DNA of 64,000 nucleotides from Chloroflexota bacterium (GTDB lineage Bacteria > Chloroflexota > Anaerolineae > Promineifilales > Promineifilaceae): contig JAKEFB010000091.1 of NCBI GenBank assembly GCA_022616275.1, positions 1-64,000 of the forward strand, read 5' to 3'. The translations under genes were made by a program, and so were the position numbers. This document shows positions 44,089 to 54,077 of the stretch, piece after piece; position 1 is the stretch's first letter, and each line of letters starts with the position of its first letter. The notes beneath the pieces were generated by a model. That model searched no databases and was not told the origin of the DNA. It was given only the letters and a program-made list of their open reading frames with translations.

Positions 44089-45378
44089 CTAAGGCTGGTT
44101 CAGGATCAGGGGCAGGTAAGCGGCCGGCGGTGGGGCGTAGATCCGGTAAATAGTATTGTTGGACGTGCTGGCCAGGTACAACTCGCCGTTCAAGTCTTCG
44201 CCAAAGCTGGTCAACAAGAGTTCGTTGAAATGGCCCAACTGGGCCACCTGCCAGCCATTGTTCACGTCCAGGCCCCAGATGTGGCCAAAACAGTAATCAG
44301 CAAACAGGTAGTAGCCTTGTAAAGTCGGAAACTGGCTGCCGCGATAGACGAAGCCGCCGGTGATGGCGCAGCCTGGCGTATTGTGGGGATAGGCGTGGAC
44401 CGGGAAGTCGTAGTTGCCAGGCGGCAGGCAACCCGTGGTGTTGAAGGGCGCGTCGCCCTCGTAGCAGCGCCAGCCATAATTTTCTCCGCCGGTGCTGGCG
44501 GCCGGCTGGAAGTTAACCTCCTCCCACGTCTCTTCGCCCACGTCGGCAATATAGAGGTCGTCGGTCAACCGGTCAAAGCTAAAGCGCCAGGGGTTGCGCA
44601 GCCCCAAAGCCCAGATTTCACCCCGCGCCAGCGGAACGCCGACAAAGGGGTTGTCCGGGGGGATGATGTAATTGGTCGTGGACGTTACCCCGCTCACGTC
44701 AATCCGCAGCATCTTGCCCAACAAGTCCGTCAGGTCCTGGGCCCGGTCGTCCGGGTCGCCGCCCGAGCCGCCATCCCCCAGCCCGATGTAGAGGTAGCCG
44801 TCCGGGCCAAAGCTCAGGTCGCCGCCATTGTGGTTGGTAAACGGCTGCTCCACGGTCAGGAGAATGAACTCGCTGTCCGGGTCGGCCTCGTTGGGATCGG
44901 CCGTGACGTTGAAGCGGGAAATGCGGGTAAAAATGTCCCCACTGGTGTCTTCGTGGGTGTAATTTACGTAAAAGTAGCCGTTATTATCGTAATCGGGATC
45001 AAAGACCAGCCCCAGCAGCCCCATTTCCCCGCCACCAATCACCCGGCCGGTAATGCTCAAAAACGGCGTAGCCCGCACCGTGCCGTCAGACTCCACAATT
45101 TCGATGGCGCCGTTTTGCTCGACAATGAACAGGCGGTCATCCCCGGTGAGACCGCTATTGGCAATGTCTACCGGGCTAAACGCCACCGTCGCCAGGGGCA
45201 GCAGGCCAACGGCCGGGTTGGTAGCGCCCAGCTTCCGCGCCTGAACTCCTTCGGCAGGCGACATAGTACCTACCTGATTTTGGGCCTGGGCCACGCCGTT
45301 AAATAGCGCCACCAGAGCCAGAGCCACAGCCGCACCCCCCAATGTCGCCAACAGGTACACCACACGACTGATACGCAT
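44089..45378 (-). CDS. PQQ-dependent sugar dehydrogenase-like secreted protein A
   Basis: 429 aa. Good GGAGG before the ATG. Signal peptide (VYLLATLGGAAVALALVALFNGVAQA). Six-bladed beta-propeller of the soluble aldose sugar dehydrogenase (GSDH/YliI) family: MGLLGLVFDPDYDNNGYFYVNYT, the catalytic-His segment NHNGGDLSFGPDGYLYIGLGDGGSGGDP, IWALGLRNPWRFSFDRLTDDLYIADVG and EEVNFQPA. Ends YLPLILNQP, a surface-protein tail. Oxidises sugars in the periplasm or outside; substrate unknown. First of three tandem paralogues counted from the left, the last in transcription order. Confidence 0.88.
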   Translation of the reverse strand: MRISRVVYLLATLGGAAVALALVALFNGVAQAQNQVGTMSPAEGVQARKLGATNPAVGLLPLATVAFSPVDIANSGLTGDDRLFIVEQNGAIEIVESDGTVRATPFLSITGRVIGGGEMGLLGLVFDPDYDNNGYFYVNYTHEDTSGDIFTRISRFNVTADPNEADPDSEFILLTVEQPFTNHNGGDLSFGPDGYLYIGLGDGGSGGDPDDRAQDLTDLLGKMLRIDVSGVTSTTNYIIPPDNPFVGVPLARGEIWALGLRNPWRFSFDRLTDDLYIADVGEETWEEVNFQPAASTGGENYGWRCYEGDAPFNTTGCLPPGNYDFPVHAYPHNTPGCAITGGFVYRGSQFPTLQGYYLFADYCFGHIWGLDVNNGWQVAQLGHFNELLLTSFGEDLNGELYLASTSNNTIYRIYAPPPAAYLPLILNQP

Positions 45379-45405
45379 CGTCTATCCTCCAATACGAAGC
45401 TAAAA

Positions 45406-45451
45406 GGAGATTGGAGATTAGAGATTGGTTAAGCTCTAATCTCCAATCTCC
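45406..45451. repeat. Perfect 18-bp inverted repeat of the GGAGATT family
   Basis: Arms GGAGATTGGAGATTAGAG (45406-45423) and its exact complement (45434-45451), ten-base loop. It lies between two dehydrogenase paralogues and overlaps the end of the upstream gene. Confidence 0.85.
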
Positions 45452-46662
45452 CTTCCCAAGACCAGGGGCAAAAATACCTGGGGCGTTGCCACCACCCGCT
45501 TCGCCTCCAGCCGGTAAATGACGCCGGAAGCGGTCACGTATAGCTCGCCATTTTGGTCCTCTCCAAAGCTGTTCAACCACGGTTCCGGTGTCCGGCCGGC
45601 AGCCACGCTGGCCCAGCGGCCGTCGTCGCCGGGAACAATCCCCCACACCCGGCCGCTACAGTGGTCGGCCAACAGGTAATGGCCATTGATTTCCGGCTCC
45701 TGGCTGCCCCGGTAGAGATAGCCGCCAATCACGGCGCAGACGTTTGGATGGGGCATGGTGAAGATCGGAAAGGTATAATTGCTGGACAGCTCGCAGCCAA
45801 CCAGGTTGTTAGGCTTATTCCCTTCATAACAGCGCCAGCCATAATTCCGCCCGGCCGGGTCGCCGGCCGGCTGAAAATCAATCTCTTCCCACAGTCTCTC
45901 GCCGACGTCGGCAATGTGTACATCGCCTGTCAACCGGTCAAAGCTAAAGCGCCAGGGATTGCGCAGCCCCAGGGCCCAGATCTCGTCCAGCACGGCCGGG
46001 TCATTGACAAAAGGGTTGTCGGGTGGGATGGCGTAGGGAAAACCGCCGTCTACGTCTAGCCGCAAGATCTTGCCCAAGAGGGTATCGCCCCGCTGGGCGT
46101 TGTTCGAAGGGTCGTCGTAAGGCCCGCCATCTCCCAGAGCCAGGTAGAGGTAGCCGTCCGGCCCAAAGTTCATATCCGCACCGTTGTGAATGTAAGTCGG
46201 CTGTTCAACCGTTAATAACGTCACCTCACTATTGGGATCGGCCTGGTTGGGGTCCTGGGCGCTGGCGCTGAAGCGGGCCAAGTGAGTGGTCCCGGCCAGG
46301 TCGGTGTAATTGACGTAGAAAAAGCCGTTGGCGGCGTAATCCGGGTGAAAGACCAGGCTGGCCAGGCCCTGCTCCTCTTCGGTGCTGACCTTTTCGCTAA
46401 TATCCAGAAAAGGGACCGGCCGGACGGTGCCATCGTCGTTCACTACCCGGACAAGGCCCACCTTCCCCACGGCAAACAGCCGGTCGTCCCCGGCCGAGAC
46501 AATGTCGGTGAGCCAGGGCAACCCCAGGGCAAACGGTTGCAAAGAGAGAGCCACTACCGTCCCCAGACCAGTCCCGGCGGACGGGCCACCACCAACCGGC
46601 CGGCTGCCGGCCAGCAGACCGATCAGCCCCAAAATCAACGTTATCGTTTTCCACCAGGTCAT
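45436..46662 (-). CDS. PQQ-dependent sugar dehydrogenase-like secreted protein B
   Basis: 408 aa. N-terminal signal (ITLILGLIGLLAGS). Same propeller landmarks as its neighbours: QGLASLVFHPDYAANGFFYVNYT, YIHNGADMNFGPDGYLYLALGDGG, LRNPWRFSFDRLTGDVHIADVG. The blade carrying the family Asp-Gly-Gly-Ser reads GGPYDDP, so the metal/PQQ loop differs from the two paralogues. Its C-terminus lies in the GGAGATT repeat. Twelve bases separate it from the upstream paralogue. Confidence 0.86.
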   Translation of the reverse strand: MTWWKTITLILGLIGLLAGSRPVGGGPSAGTGLGTVVALSLQPFALGLPWLTDIVSAGDDRLFAVGKVGLVRVVNDDGTVRPVPFLDISEKVSTEEEQGLASLVFHPDYAANGFFYVNYTDLAGTTHLARFSASAQDPNQADPNSEVTLLTVEQPTYIHNGADMNFGPDGYLYLALGDGGPYDDPSNNAQRGDTLLGKILRLDVDGGFPYAIPPDNPFVNDPAVLDEIWALGLRNPWRFSFDRLTGDVHIADVGERLWEEIDFQPAGDPAGRNYGWRCYEGNKPNNLVGCELSSNYTFPIFTMPHPNVCAVIGGYLYRGSQEPEINGHYLLADHCSGRVWGIVPGDDGRWASVAAGRTPEPWLNSFGEDQNGELYVTASGVIYRLEAKRVVATPQVFLPLVLGREIGD

Positions 46663-46674
46663 TCGGACTTTTAC

Positions 46675-47994
<1,320 letters not shown>

Positions 47995-48004
47995 ACCACA
48001 CCTG

Positions 48005-48090
48005 CCCACTTGCCTACTTGCAACTTGCCACCTGCCATCTATCACCCTAGCTCTCACTCCAATCTCCAATTACCCAATTACTCCATTACC
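48005..48090. repeat. Composite short-word repeat block with the rfbB stop
   Basis: ACTTGCCTACTTGCAACTTG words, then CTCCAATCTCC and CAATTACCCAATTACTCCAT. On the minus strand the TAA stop of the rfbB gene (48078-48080) and its last residues (VME) are inside this block. Confidence 0.75.
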
Positions 48091-49118
48091 TCCCCCGCCG
48101 CCTCCCGCAGCCTTTCCCCATACTGCGCCTGGTAATAGACCTGGTAGTCGCCGCTCTTGATTTTGCGCCACCACCACTCGTTGTCCCGGTACCAGTGGGC
48201 GGTCATCGTGATCGCCTCGACCAGCGTATACCGCGGCTCCCAACCCAGGGCCTTGATCTTATCTACGTTTAAACTGTAGCGCCGGTCATGGCCCGGCCGG
48301 TCCTTGACGTGACGCACTAGGCTGGCCGGCCGCTCCAGCGCCTTGAGTAAAATCTCAATCATGGCCAGGTTTTCCATCGCCTGACCGGTGCCGACGTTAT
48401 AGACCTCGCCCATCTTTCCCTGGTGCAGCACCACGTCAATGGCGGCGCAGTGGTCGCCCACCCACTGGTAATCGCGCATCTGCCGGCCGTCGCCATAGAC
48501 GGGCAAAGGCTGGTGGTCAATGGCATTGGTGGCAAAAAGAGGCACAGCCTTCTCTGGATACTGGTACGGACCAACGTTGTTGGCCCCCCGGGTAATCGTC
48601 ACCGGCAGGCCATAGGTCGTGTAAAAAGCCAGGGCCATCAGATCGCCGCTGGCCTTGCTGGCGGCGTAAGGGCTGCGCGGCGCCAGTGGGTCCGTCTCCA
48701 CGCTGGAAGCGCCGTGCGGCACGTGGCCGTAGACTTCATCTGTTGACACCTGGTTCACGCGTTCCAGCCCCAGGCGGCGAGCCGCCTCCAGCAGCACGTA
48801 GGTCCCATAGACGTTGGTCTGGATAAAGGCGTCCGGGTTCGTAATCGAGCGGTCCACGTGCGTCTCGGCGGCAAAGTTGACGATGGTGTCTACGTTATAG
48901 TCGCGGACGGCCGCTTCCACGGCCGCGGCGTCGCCAATATCCCCCTTGACAAAATGGTAACGCGGCTCGTCCGACACCTCCAGCAAATTGTCCAGGTTGC
49001 CGGCGTAAGTCAGCTTGTCATAGACCACGAGGTGGTAGTTGGGGTATTTATTGAGCATGTACACGACAAAGTTGGAACCAATGAAACCGGCCCCCCCGGC
49101 GACCAGGATGTTTTTCAT
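48078..49118 (-). CDS. rfbB: dTDP-glucose 4,6-dehydratase
   Basis: 346 aa. Extended SDR enzyme making dTDP-4-keto-6-deoxy-glucose for rhamnose and other deoxysugars. NAD loop VAGGAGFIGSNFVVYML at residues 5-21; active-site Thr-Asp-Glu in STDEVYGHVP; catalytic Tyr/Lys in YAASKASGD; RGANNVGPYQYPEK and RRYSLNVDKIKALGW are typical of RfbB. It lies alone here, without rfbA, C or D. The upstream region (49119-49234) shows no clear promoter. Confidence 0.94.
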   Translation of the reverse strand: MKNILVAGGAGFIGSNFVVYMLNKYPNYHLVVYDKLTYAGNLDNLLEVSDEPRYHFVKGDIGDAAAVEAAVRDYNVDTIVNFAAETHVDRSITNPDAFIQTNVYGTYVLLEAARRLGLERVNQVSTDEVYGHVPHGASSVETDPLAPRSPYAASKASGDLMALAFYTTYGLPVTITRGANNVGPYQYPEKAVPLFATNAIDHQPLPVYGDGRQMRDYQWVGDHCAAIDVVLHQGKMGEVYNVGTGQAMENLAMIEILLKALERPASLVRHVKDRPGHDRRYSLNVDKIKALGWEPRYTLVEAITMTAHWYRDNEWWWRKIKSGDYQVYYQAQYGERLREAAGEVME

Positions 49119-49234
49119 GCGTCCATCTCTCTCTAACTTGATTGGTTGCTGACACGAAAATTTCGTTACTGGGAAATTGTAACCTAAAAAATCCGATTAC
49201 TAAAACGGTAAATTGGCTCCAAGAAAGGGCAGAT

Positions 49235-49270
49235 AAAAAAAGCCACGTGGCCGGGCCACGTGGCTTTTTT
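49235..49270. terminator. Strong bidirectional Rho-independent terminator
   Basis: A-run, then AGCCACGTGGCC facing GGCCACGTGGCT (12-bp stem), then TTTTTT. On the minus strand it follows the lipoprotein gene stop at 49298; it works equally on the plus strand. Confidence 0.9.
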
Positions 49271-49297
49271 CACCGTTGGGGGGTGTTATTCAGTTGT

Positions 49298-49792
49298 TTA
49301 CGGCAGGGTGGAAACAGTAACGCTGGTGCTACCGGCGCTCAGAGGGCTCGGAGCAATCGTTACCGTTGTATTATGGTCGCCGCTGAAGGTCAGGACCACA
49401 CCCTGGGAGGAACTCACGTCCTGGTCCAGCGTGTAACCCAGAGCCGCCATTTCGTCCTTATAAAACTGCGATGCCTCGTCAAGGCTGGCGTCTACGGTGT
49501 AGGTTACGGTGGTGATACCGGCCACTTCAGCGTCAACGATCTGGGTAGCGCCATCCATCACCGGGAAGCCACGCACCTGCTGGGCGCCGCCACCGGTGTC
49601 GCCACCCGTATCGCCGCCCGTGTCGCCACCGGTGTCGCCGCCCGTATCGCCACCGGTGTCGCCGCCGGTGTCGCCACCCGTGTCACCACCGGTGTCGCCG
49701 CCAGTGTCGCCGTCGCCGGACACCAGGCCGCAGGCCAGAGAAGAACCCAACACCAGAGCTACCAACAGGAACAAATAAAGAAACTTTTTCAT
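49298..49792 (-). CDS. Lipoprotein with (DTGG)10 linker
   Basis: 164 aa. Shine-Dalgarno AAAGGAG before the ATG. Signal FLYLFLLVALVLGSSLAC gives lipid-modified Cys21. Then ten tandem Asp-Thr-Gly-Gly units encoded by a 12-bp minisatellite (about 49596-49715). The C-terminal domain of about 95 residues (GFPVMDGATQIVDAEV, EASQFYKDEMAALGYTL, VVLTFSGDHNTTVTIAP) is alpha/beta and resembles small lipoprotein sensor-like domains, no named family. Sits between a terminator and an AT-rich likely promoter zone. Confidence 0.82.
   Translation of the reverse strand: MKKFLYLFLLVALVLGSSLACGLVSGDGDTGGDTGGDTGGDTGGDTGGDTGGDTGGDTGGDTGGDTGGGAQQVRGFPVMDGATQIVDAEVAGITTVTYTVDASLDEASQFYKDEMAALGYTLDQDVSSSQGVVLTFSGDHNTTVTIAPSPLSAGSTSVTVSTLP
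49596..49715 (-). repeat. 12-bp tandem minisatellite (ten DTGG units)
   Basis: Ten units of GACACCGGTGGC type on the minus strand, with third-position variants (GATACGGGTGGC and others). Length changes in steps of four residues would keep the frame. Confidence 0.88.
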
Positions 49793-49902
49793 TTTCTACT
49801 CCTTTATTCTGCAAACCACTACGTTAAATTTGTTTATAGTACTTGCGGGTCATTCTAAAGAACCAGGCGTCCGAAAAGCGTCCGAAAACCATCCCATTGT
49901 GT

Positions 49903-49984
49903 AGAGAACACAGAGAACACGGAGAAGGGCAATCAAGGATTGCATAGAGATCCACAGAGAGGGGCAACCCCGGTTGTCCGAGGT
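49903..49984. repeat. ACACAGAGAACAC / GGCAATCAAGGATTGC repeat
   Basis: AGAACACAGAGAACACGGAG, then GGCAATCAAGGATTGCATAG and ATCCACAGAGAGGGGCAACC. The same order of words recurs at 51029-51090. Confidence 0.75.
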
Positions 49985-50023
49985 TTTTACTTCAGGTTAT
50001 TTTCGTTTACTATTGGTTTAAAT

Positions 50024-51022
50024 ATGAAAGCGATGCTCCTACATGAAGCAAAACCGATAGCCGAACGGCCGCTGCACCTGGCCGAGGTGGCTACGCCGGA
50101 ACCGGCCGCCGGGCAGGTCCGGCTGAAAGTCCGCGCCTGCGGCGTCTGCCACACCGATCTGCACATCGTGGAGGGCGAACTGGCCTTGCCCCGCCTGCCG
50201 CTTGTCCCTGGCCACCAGATCGTGGCCACGGTGGACAAGAGCGGCCCTGGCGCTCACCGTTTCCAGGTGGGCGACCAGGTCGGCGTGACCTGGCTGAATT
50301 GGGCCTGCGGCGTGTGTACCTTTTGCGCCGCCGGCCAGGAAAACCTGTGCCCCAAGGCCCGCTTTACCGGCCTGCAGGCCGACGGTGGCTACGCCCAATA
50401 CCTGGTCGTGGACGAAAATTTCGCCCTTCCCCTGCCCGGCGCCTTCTCCGACGTAGCCGCTGCGCCTCTGCTCTGCGCCGGCATTGTCGGCTACCGCGCC
50501 CTGCGCCTGAGCCAGGTCCGGCCCGGCCAGAAGCTGGGGCTGTACGGCTTCGGGGCCAGCGCCCACCTGGTCATCCAGGTCGCCCGCCATTGGGATTGCT
50601 CCGTCTACGTCTTCACCCGGGGCGAAGAGCATCGCCGGTTGGCCCGCGAGCTGGGCGCGGCCTGGGCCGGCGGCGCGGAAGACGACTGCCCGGCCGCCCT
50701 GGACGGCAGCATCCTCTTCGCCCCGGCCGGCTGGATCGTCCCCCTGGCCCTGGGCCATCTCCGGCCGGGCGGCACGCTGGCCATCAACGCCATCCACATG
50801 AGCCCCATTCCCGAAATGCCCTACCACCTCCTGTATGAGGAGCGCGTCTTACGCAGCGTGGCCAACGTCACCCGCCAGGACGCCCAGGAATTCCTGCAAC
50901 TGGCGGCCGAGATTCCCATCCAGGCCGAGGTCGAGCTGTTCCCCCTGGCCCGGGCCAACGAAGCGCTGCAAAAGATGAAAGATAGCCAGATTCGCGCCTC
51001 GGCCGTGCTCCAGGTAGAATAA
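50024..51022 (+). CDS. Zinc-dependent alcohol dehydrogenase
   Basis: 332 aa from the ATG at 50024; a longer frame upstream comes from repeat DNA. Medium-chain dehydrogenase. Catalytic zinc site CGVCHTDLH near residues 42-50 with GHQIVATV; structural zinc site CGVCTFCAAGQENLC; Rossmann segment LGLYGFGASAHLVIQVA. Oxidises alcohols or reduces aldehydes with NAD(P). The pattern PLLCAGIVGYRAL places it with the AdhP/AdhA-like alcohol dehydrogenases. Confidence 0.92.
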   Translation: MKAMLLHEAKPIAERPLHLAEVATPEPAAGQVRLKVRACGVCHTDLHIVEGELALPRLPLVPGHQIVATVDKSGPGAHRFQVGDQVGVTWLNWACGVCTFCAAGQENLCPKARFTGLQADGGYAQYLVVDENFALPLPGAFSDVAAAPLLCAGIVGYRALRLSQVRPGQKLGLYGFGASAHLVIQVARHWDCSVYVFTRGEEHRRLARELGAAWAGGAEDDCPAALDGSILFAPAGWIVPLALGHLRPGGTLAINAIHMSPIPEMPYHLLYEERVLRSVANVTRQDAQEFLQLAAEIPIQAEVELFPLARANEALQKMKDSQIRASAVLQVE

Positions 51023-51028
51023 TTTAGG

Positions 51029-51138
51029 AACACAGAGAACACAGAGGAGACACAGAGACTGGCAATCAAGGATTGCTTAGAGAGGGCACAAAGTTTTTAT
51101 TTGTTTGCCTCTTGGCGTGCTTGCGTCAAATTTTCTGC
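51029..51138. repeat. CACAGAG / GGCAATCAAGGATTGC / TTTGCGTC repeat block
   Basis: ACACAGAGAACACAGAGGAG, GGCAATCAAGGATTGC, then CTTGGCGTGCTTGCGTCAAA directly before the glycosyltransferase ATG. Combines two families seen separately elsewhere. Confidence 0.75.
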
Positions 51139-51140
51139 CC

Positions 51141-52676
51141 ATGAAAGAGTTCTCCTGGCGACGGCGTTGGCCCCTGGACCGGGCCGAAACGGTGCTATTC
51201 CTGGTCGTTTTTGCGTGCTCGGCCTTCTTCAGCGAGATTGCCTACCAGACCAGCAATTACACCGCCCGCCTCTTTCTGACCCGGGCTGTCGTGGACTACG
51301 GCACCTTCCGCCTGGACGCCTACAGCGAAGCGGAGTTGGGCCTGGACGTAGCCGTCTACAACGGCCACGTCTACAGCAACAAGCCGCCCGGCTCCTCGCT
51401 GCTAATGTTGCCCCAGTACCTGCTCATTGGCAAGCCGGTCCAGCTCTTGCTGCGGGCCCTGGACCTGCCCATCCAGGCGCAAAACCAGAAGTTCGACCTC
51501 GTCAACGTCTTCACTGGCTGGCTGGTGCAAATCTTTTCCCTGGCCTTCTATTCGGCCGTGGCCTTCGTCGCCCTGTACCGCATCCTGGGGCTCCTGGGCC
51601 TCACCCGGCGGCGCTTTGCCCTGACCCTGTTGAGCTACTTCGGTACATTGATGTTCCCCTACGCCACCATCGGCACAGGCGAGATGTATACCGTACCACC
51701 CCTACTCCTGGGCCTCTACTTTCTCCTCAAAACCACCAGGATGAAAACCTCCGAGGTTTCAGAAACCTCGGAGGTTCAAGCGATGAAATCGCCGACCTCC
51801 GGGGTCTTTTATGCCGGCCTCTTTTATGCCCTGGCCATCTTTACCACCAACCAGGTTGCCCTGATGGCCGCTATCGCCCTGGCTTATCTCTGCTGGCAGC
51901 GCCGCGCCTGGCGGCCGCTGCTGCCGGCCCTGGCCGCCTTTAGCCTGCCGCTGTTTCTAGCCGGCCTGCTGACCCTGTTGTACAATTGGGCCATCTTTGA
52001 CCATCCCCTGCGTTTTCCTATCCAGTATTGGGAACAAGGCCAGGCAGAGGTCATCCTCTTTGAATGGCCCACGGCCGCCAAGGTGGTGGAAATGCTTTTT
52101 TTGCCCTGGAAAGGCCTTTTCTTTTATTCACCTTATCTGTTGTTGAGCGTCCCCGGCTTTGCCCGCCTGAACCGGCAGCGGCCGGGTGGACCGGCCGTGG
52201 TCTTCCTCCTGGCCGGTTCTTTCCTGGCCTTCTTCCTTTTCCTGCTATTCAACGTTGGCTGGTTTGGCGGGGCCGATTTTGGTTTCCGCTACGTCGTTCC
52301 CGCCCTACCCTTCCTGTGCCTGGGGGCGGCCGCCTGGCTGGACCGGCCACGACTCTATCTTCTGGATCTGGTCCTGACAGCGGCCAGCGTGGCTATCTGC
52401 ACCTTCGGCGCCTTGACCGATCCTGAGGTGCCCACCGGCATCCGCAACCCGCTGCTGACCTACAACCTGCCCATCTTCCTGGAGCAGGCCACCAACAACG
52501 TGCCCAACCTGGTCGCCGAACAACTCTTAGGGCTCAACAACTGGCTGATGCGCCTGGCCACCTCCGCCTTCTTCCTTGCCGCCCTGGGCTGGCTGGTGTG
52601 GCGCTTTCAGGCCAATGTGTCACGTGTCAAGTATCAAGTGTCAGGTGACGTAAACCCCGTGACACCTGACACGTGA
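51141..52676 (+). CDS. Polytopic membrane glycosyltransferase-like protein with repeat-derived segments
   Basis: 511 aa from the ATG at 51141. About ten helices starting AETVLFLVVFACSAFFS, external loop with YNGHVYSNKPPGSSLL, and a C-terminal helix FFLAALGWLVWRF. The pattern suits a lipid-linked-sugar transferase (GT-C class), substrate unknown. Residues about 202-212 (KTSEVSETSEV) are encoded by a perfect palindrome at 51746-51776, in the loop between two helices. The last 15-20 residues (VSRVKYQVSGDVNPVTPDT) and the stop come from GTGTCA repeat words. Confidence 0.75.
   Translation: MKEFSWRRRWPLDRAETVLFLVVFACSAFFSEIAYQTSNYTARLFLTRAVVDYGTFRLDAYSEAELGLDVAVYNGHVYSNKPPGSSLLMLPQYLLIGKPVQLLLRALDLPIQAQNQKFDLVNVFTGWLVQIFSLAFYSAVAFVALYRILGLLGLTRRRFALTLLSYFGTLMFPYATIGTGEMYTVPPLLLGLYFLLKTTRMKTSEVSETSEVQAMKSPTSGVFYAGLFYALAIFTTNQVALMAAIALAYLCWQRRAWRPLLPALAAFSLPLFLAGLLTLLYNWAIFDHPLRFPIQYWEQGQAEVILFEWPTAAKVVEMLFLPWKGLFFYSPYLLLSVPGFARLNRQRPGGPAVVFLLAGSFLAFFLFLLFNVGWFGGADFGFRYVVPALPFLCLGAAAWLDRPRLYLLDLVLTAASVAICTFGALTDPEVPTGIRNPLLTYNLPIFLEQATNNVPNLVAEQLLGLNNWLMRLATSAFFLAALGWLVWRFQANVSRVKYQVSGDVNPVTPDT
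51746..51776. repeat. Perfect palindrome AACCTCCGAGGTTTC inside a coding region
   Basis: 15-bp arms (51746-51760 and 51762-51776) with a one-base centre; a partial relative ACCTCCGGGGTC follows at 51800. In frame within the membrane glycosyltransferase. Confidence 0.85.
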
Positions 52677-52716
52677 CACCTGCGGCTACCAACTATCAAC
52701 CATCAACTATCAACTG
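52616..52716. repeat. GTGTCA / ACACCTGACAC and ATCAAC word repeats
   Basis: GTCACGTGTCAAGTATCAAG, CAGGTGACG, GTGACACCTGACACGTGACA, then CAACTATCAACCATCAACTA. Contains the glycosyltransferase stop (52674-52676) and reaches ten bases before the next start. Confidence 0.75.
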
Positions 52717-52725
52717 AGGTAGTCC

Positions 52726-53442
52726 ATGACGTCTCGCTTCTACTGGCTGGGTAACCGGCGCGACTTCACGCCCACGGTGGTGGAACGGGCGCAGCCGGCC
52801 CGGCGCATGAGCCGCGCCGCCTTCAGCGGCTGGCTGTTGTTGGGCGCGCTGACGCTCTTTTTTAGCGCCTGGTTCGCTTACCGCTGGTTTACCCGGCCGC
52901 CCTGGCTGGCTCTCCTGCCTCCGATCCTGGTAGAGCTGTTTGACCTGGGCGAAGCGGCCGGGGCCTTTACTCTGGCTTTCGTCTGGGTGGGTCTGTGGTG
53001 GCGCGGCCAGCGCCGCAACACCCCGCCCGGACCGGTGCAGGCTCTGGACGTGGACCGTCTCTACAGCCTCAACCCCAAGGCTTTTGAAAAATACGTGGCC
53101 ACCCTCTTCCAGGCCAAAGGCTACCGGGTTATCTGGCGCGGCCGCAGCGGTGATCACGGCGTGGACCTGGAGCTGTTTGGTTCTGGCGGCCGGCGGGGCA
53201 TCGTCCAGTGCAAGCGTTACCAGCACACCGTAGGCGAGGACATTGTCCGGGAACTGTTCGGCACGCTCATTCACGAGCGGGCCAGCCACGCCTTCCTGGT
53301 GACCACAGCCGAGGTCTCAGACGCCGCCCGCGAGTGGGCGGCCGGCAAGCCTATGACCCTTATTGACGGCGGGACGTTGGTCCAGATCGCCACCGCCCTC
53401 CACGGCCGCATCCCGCCGGGCGGGCAACCGCGCGCAGGATGA
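52726..53442 (+). CDS. Membrane-anchored Mrr-like restriction endonuclease-fold protein
   Basis: 238 aa. Two N-terminal helices (FSGWLLLGALTLFFSAWFAYRW, AAGAFTLAFVWVGLWW), then the Mrr catalytic domain: FEKYVATLFQAKGYRVIWRGRSGDHGVDLELF and GIVQCKRYQHTVGEDIVRELFG. The D...QxK nuclease triad is present (GVDLE, VQCKR). Mrr proteins cut modified or foreign DNA; membrane-tethered versions are known in defence islands but their role is unclear. Its end overlaps the methyltransferase start by four bases. Confidence 0.85.
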   Translation: MTSRFYWLGNRRDFTPTVVERAQPARRMSRAAFSGWLLLGALTLFFSAWFAYRWFTRPPWLALLPPILVELFDLGEAAGAFTLAFVWVGLWWRGQRRNTPPGPVQALDVDRLYSLNPKAFEKYVATLFQAKGYRVIWRGRSGDHGVDLELFGSGGRRGIVQCKRYQHTVGEDIVRELFGTLIHERASHAFLVTTAEVSDAAREWAAGKPMTLIDGGTLVQIATALHGRIPPGGQPRAG

Positions 53443-54077
53443 CCCACCAGGAGGTGGCCCGCACCATCCAGAGCTACAACCGGATTGCGCCCGACTACCT
53501 GGCGCATTGGCGAGACCGGGTGGTGATGGCGCGCCACGTGGCCCGTTTTACCGGCCTGCTGGACGCTGCCTGGGGTGAGGACCGGGCCGGCATCCGGCTG
53601 GCCGACGTAGGCTGTGGCCCCGGCTTCGACGCCGCCCTGCTGCGCCGGCAAGGTTTCCAGGTCGCCGGCCTGGAGTTGTCCTGGGGCATGATTCAGGCTG
53701 GCCGGATAGATTACCCGGGCGACCTCGTCCAGGCCGACATGCGCCGGCTACCGCTGGCGGCCCGGCTTCACGGGTTGTGGGTCAACGCCTCGTTCCTCCA
53801 CCTGCCCCGGGCCGAAGCGCCGGGCGCGCTGGCCGGCTTTGCCCGCGTTCTCCGGCCGGGCGGCGTCCTTTATCTGGCCGTCAAAGCCGGCCAGGGTGAG
53901 GAGTGGAAGGCCGAGTCCTACGGCCGGCCGGAACCGCGCTTCTTCACTTATTGGAAACCGGAAGAGATGGATAACCTGTTGGCTGCCACCGGCTTTCACG
54001 TGATAGACGGCTGGCAGGAACAGTCGTCTTCCACGACCACCTGGCTGATCCGCTTTGGACAAAAATTGACCGCATGA
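53439..54077 (+). CDS. Class I SAM-dependent methyltransferase
   Basis: 212 aa. SAM motif I VGCGPGFDAALL near residues 48-59, motif II GLELSWGMI, motif IV LHGLWVNASFLHLPR and post-motif ARVLRPGGVLYLAV. Small-molecule methyltransferase type; acceptor unknown. Translationally coupled on both sides (four-base overlaps) to the Mrr-like and phosphatase genes. Confidence 0.87.
   Translation: MTHQEVARTIQSYNRIAPDYLAHWRDRVVMARHVARFTGLLDAAWGEDRAGIRLADVGCGPGFDAALLRRQGFQVAGLELSWGMIQAGRIDYPGDLVQADMRRLPLAARLHGLWVNASFLHLPRAEAPGALAGFARVLRPGGVLYLAVKAGQGEEWKAESYGRPEPRFFTYWKPEEMDNLLAATGFHVIDGWQEQSSSTTTWLIRFGQKLTA

Noticed and set aside
49235..49270. Palindrome as an operator of the rfbB gene
   Set aside because: A-run and T-run on the two sides and position after a stop codon identify it as a terminator.
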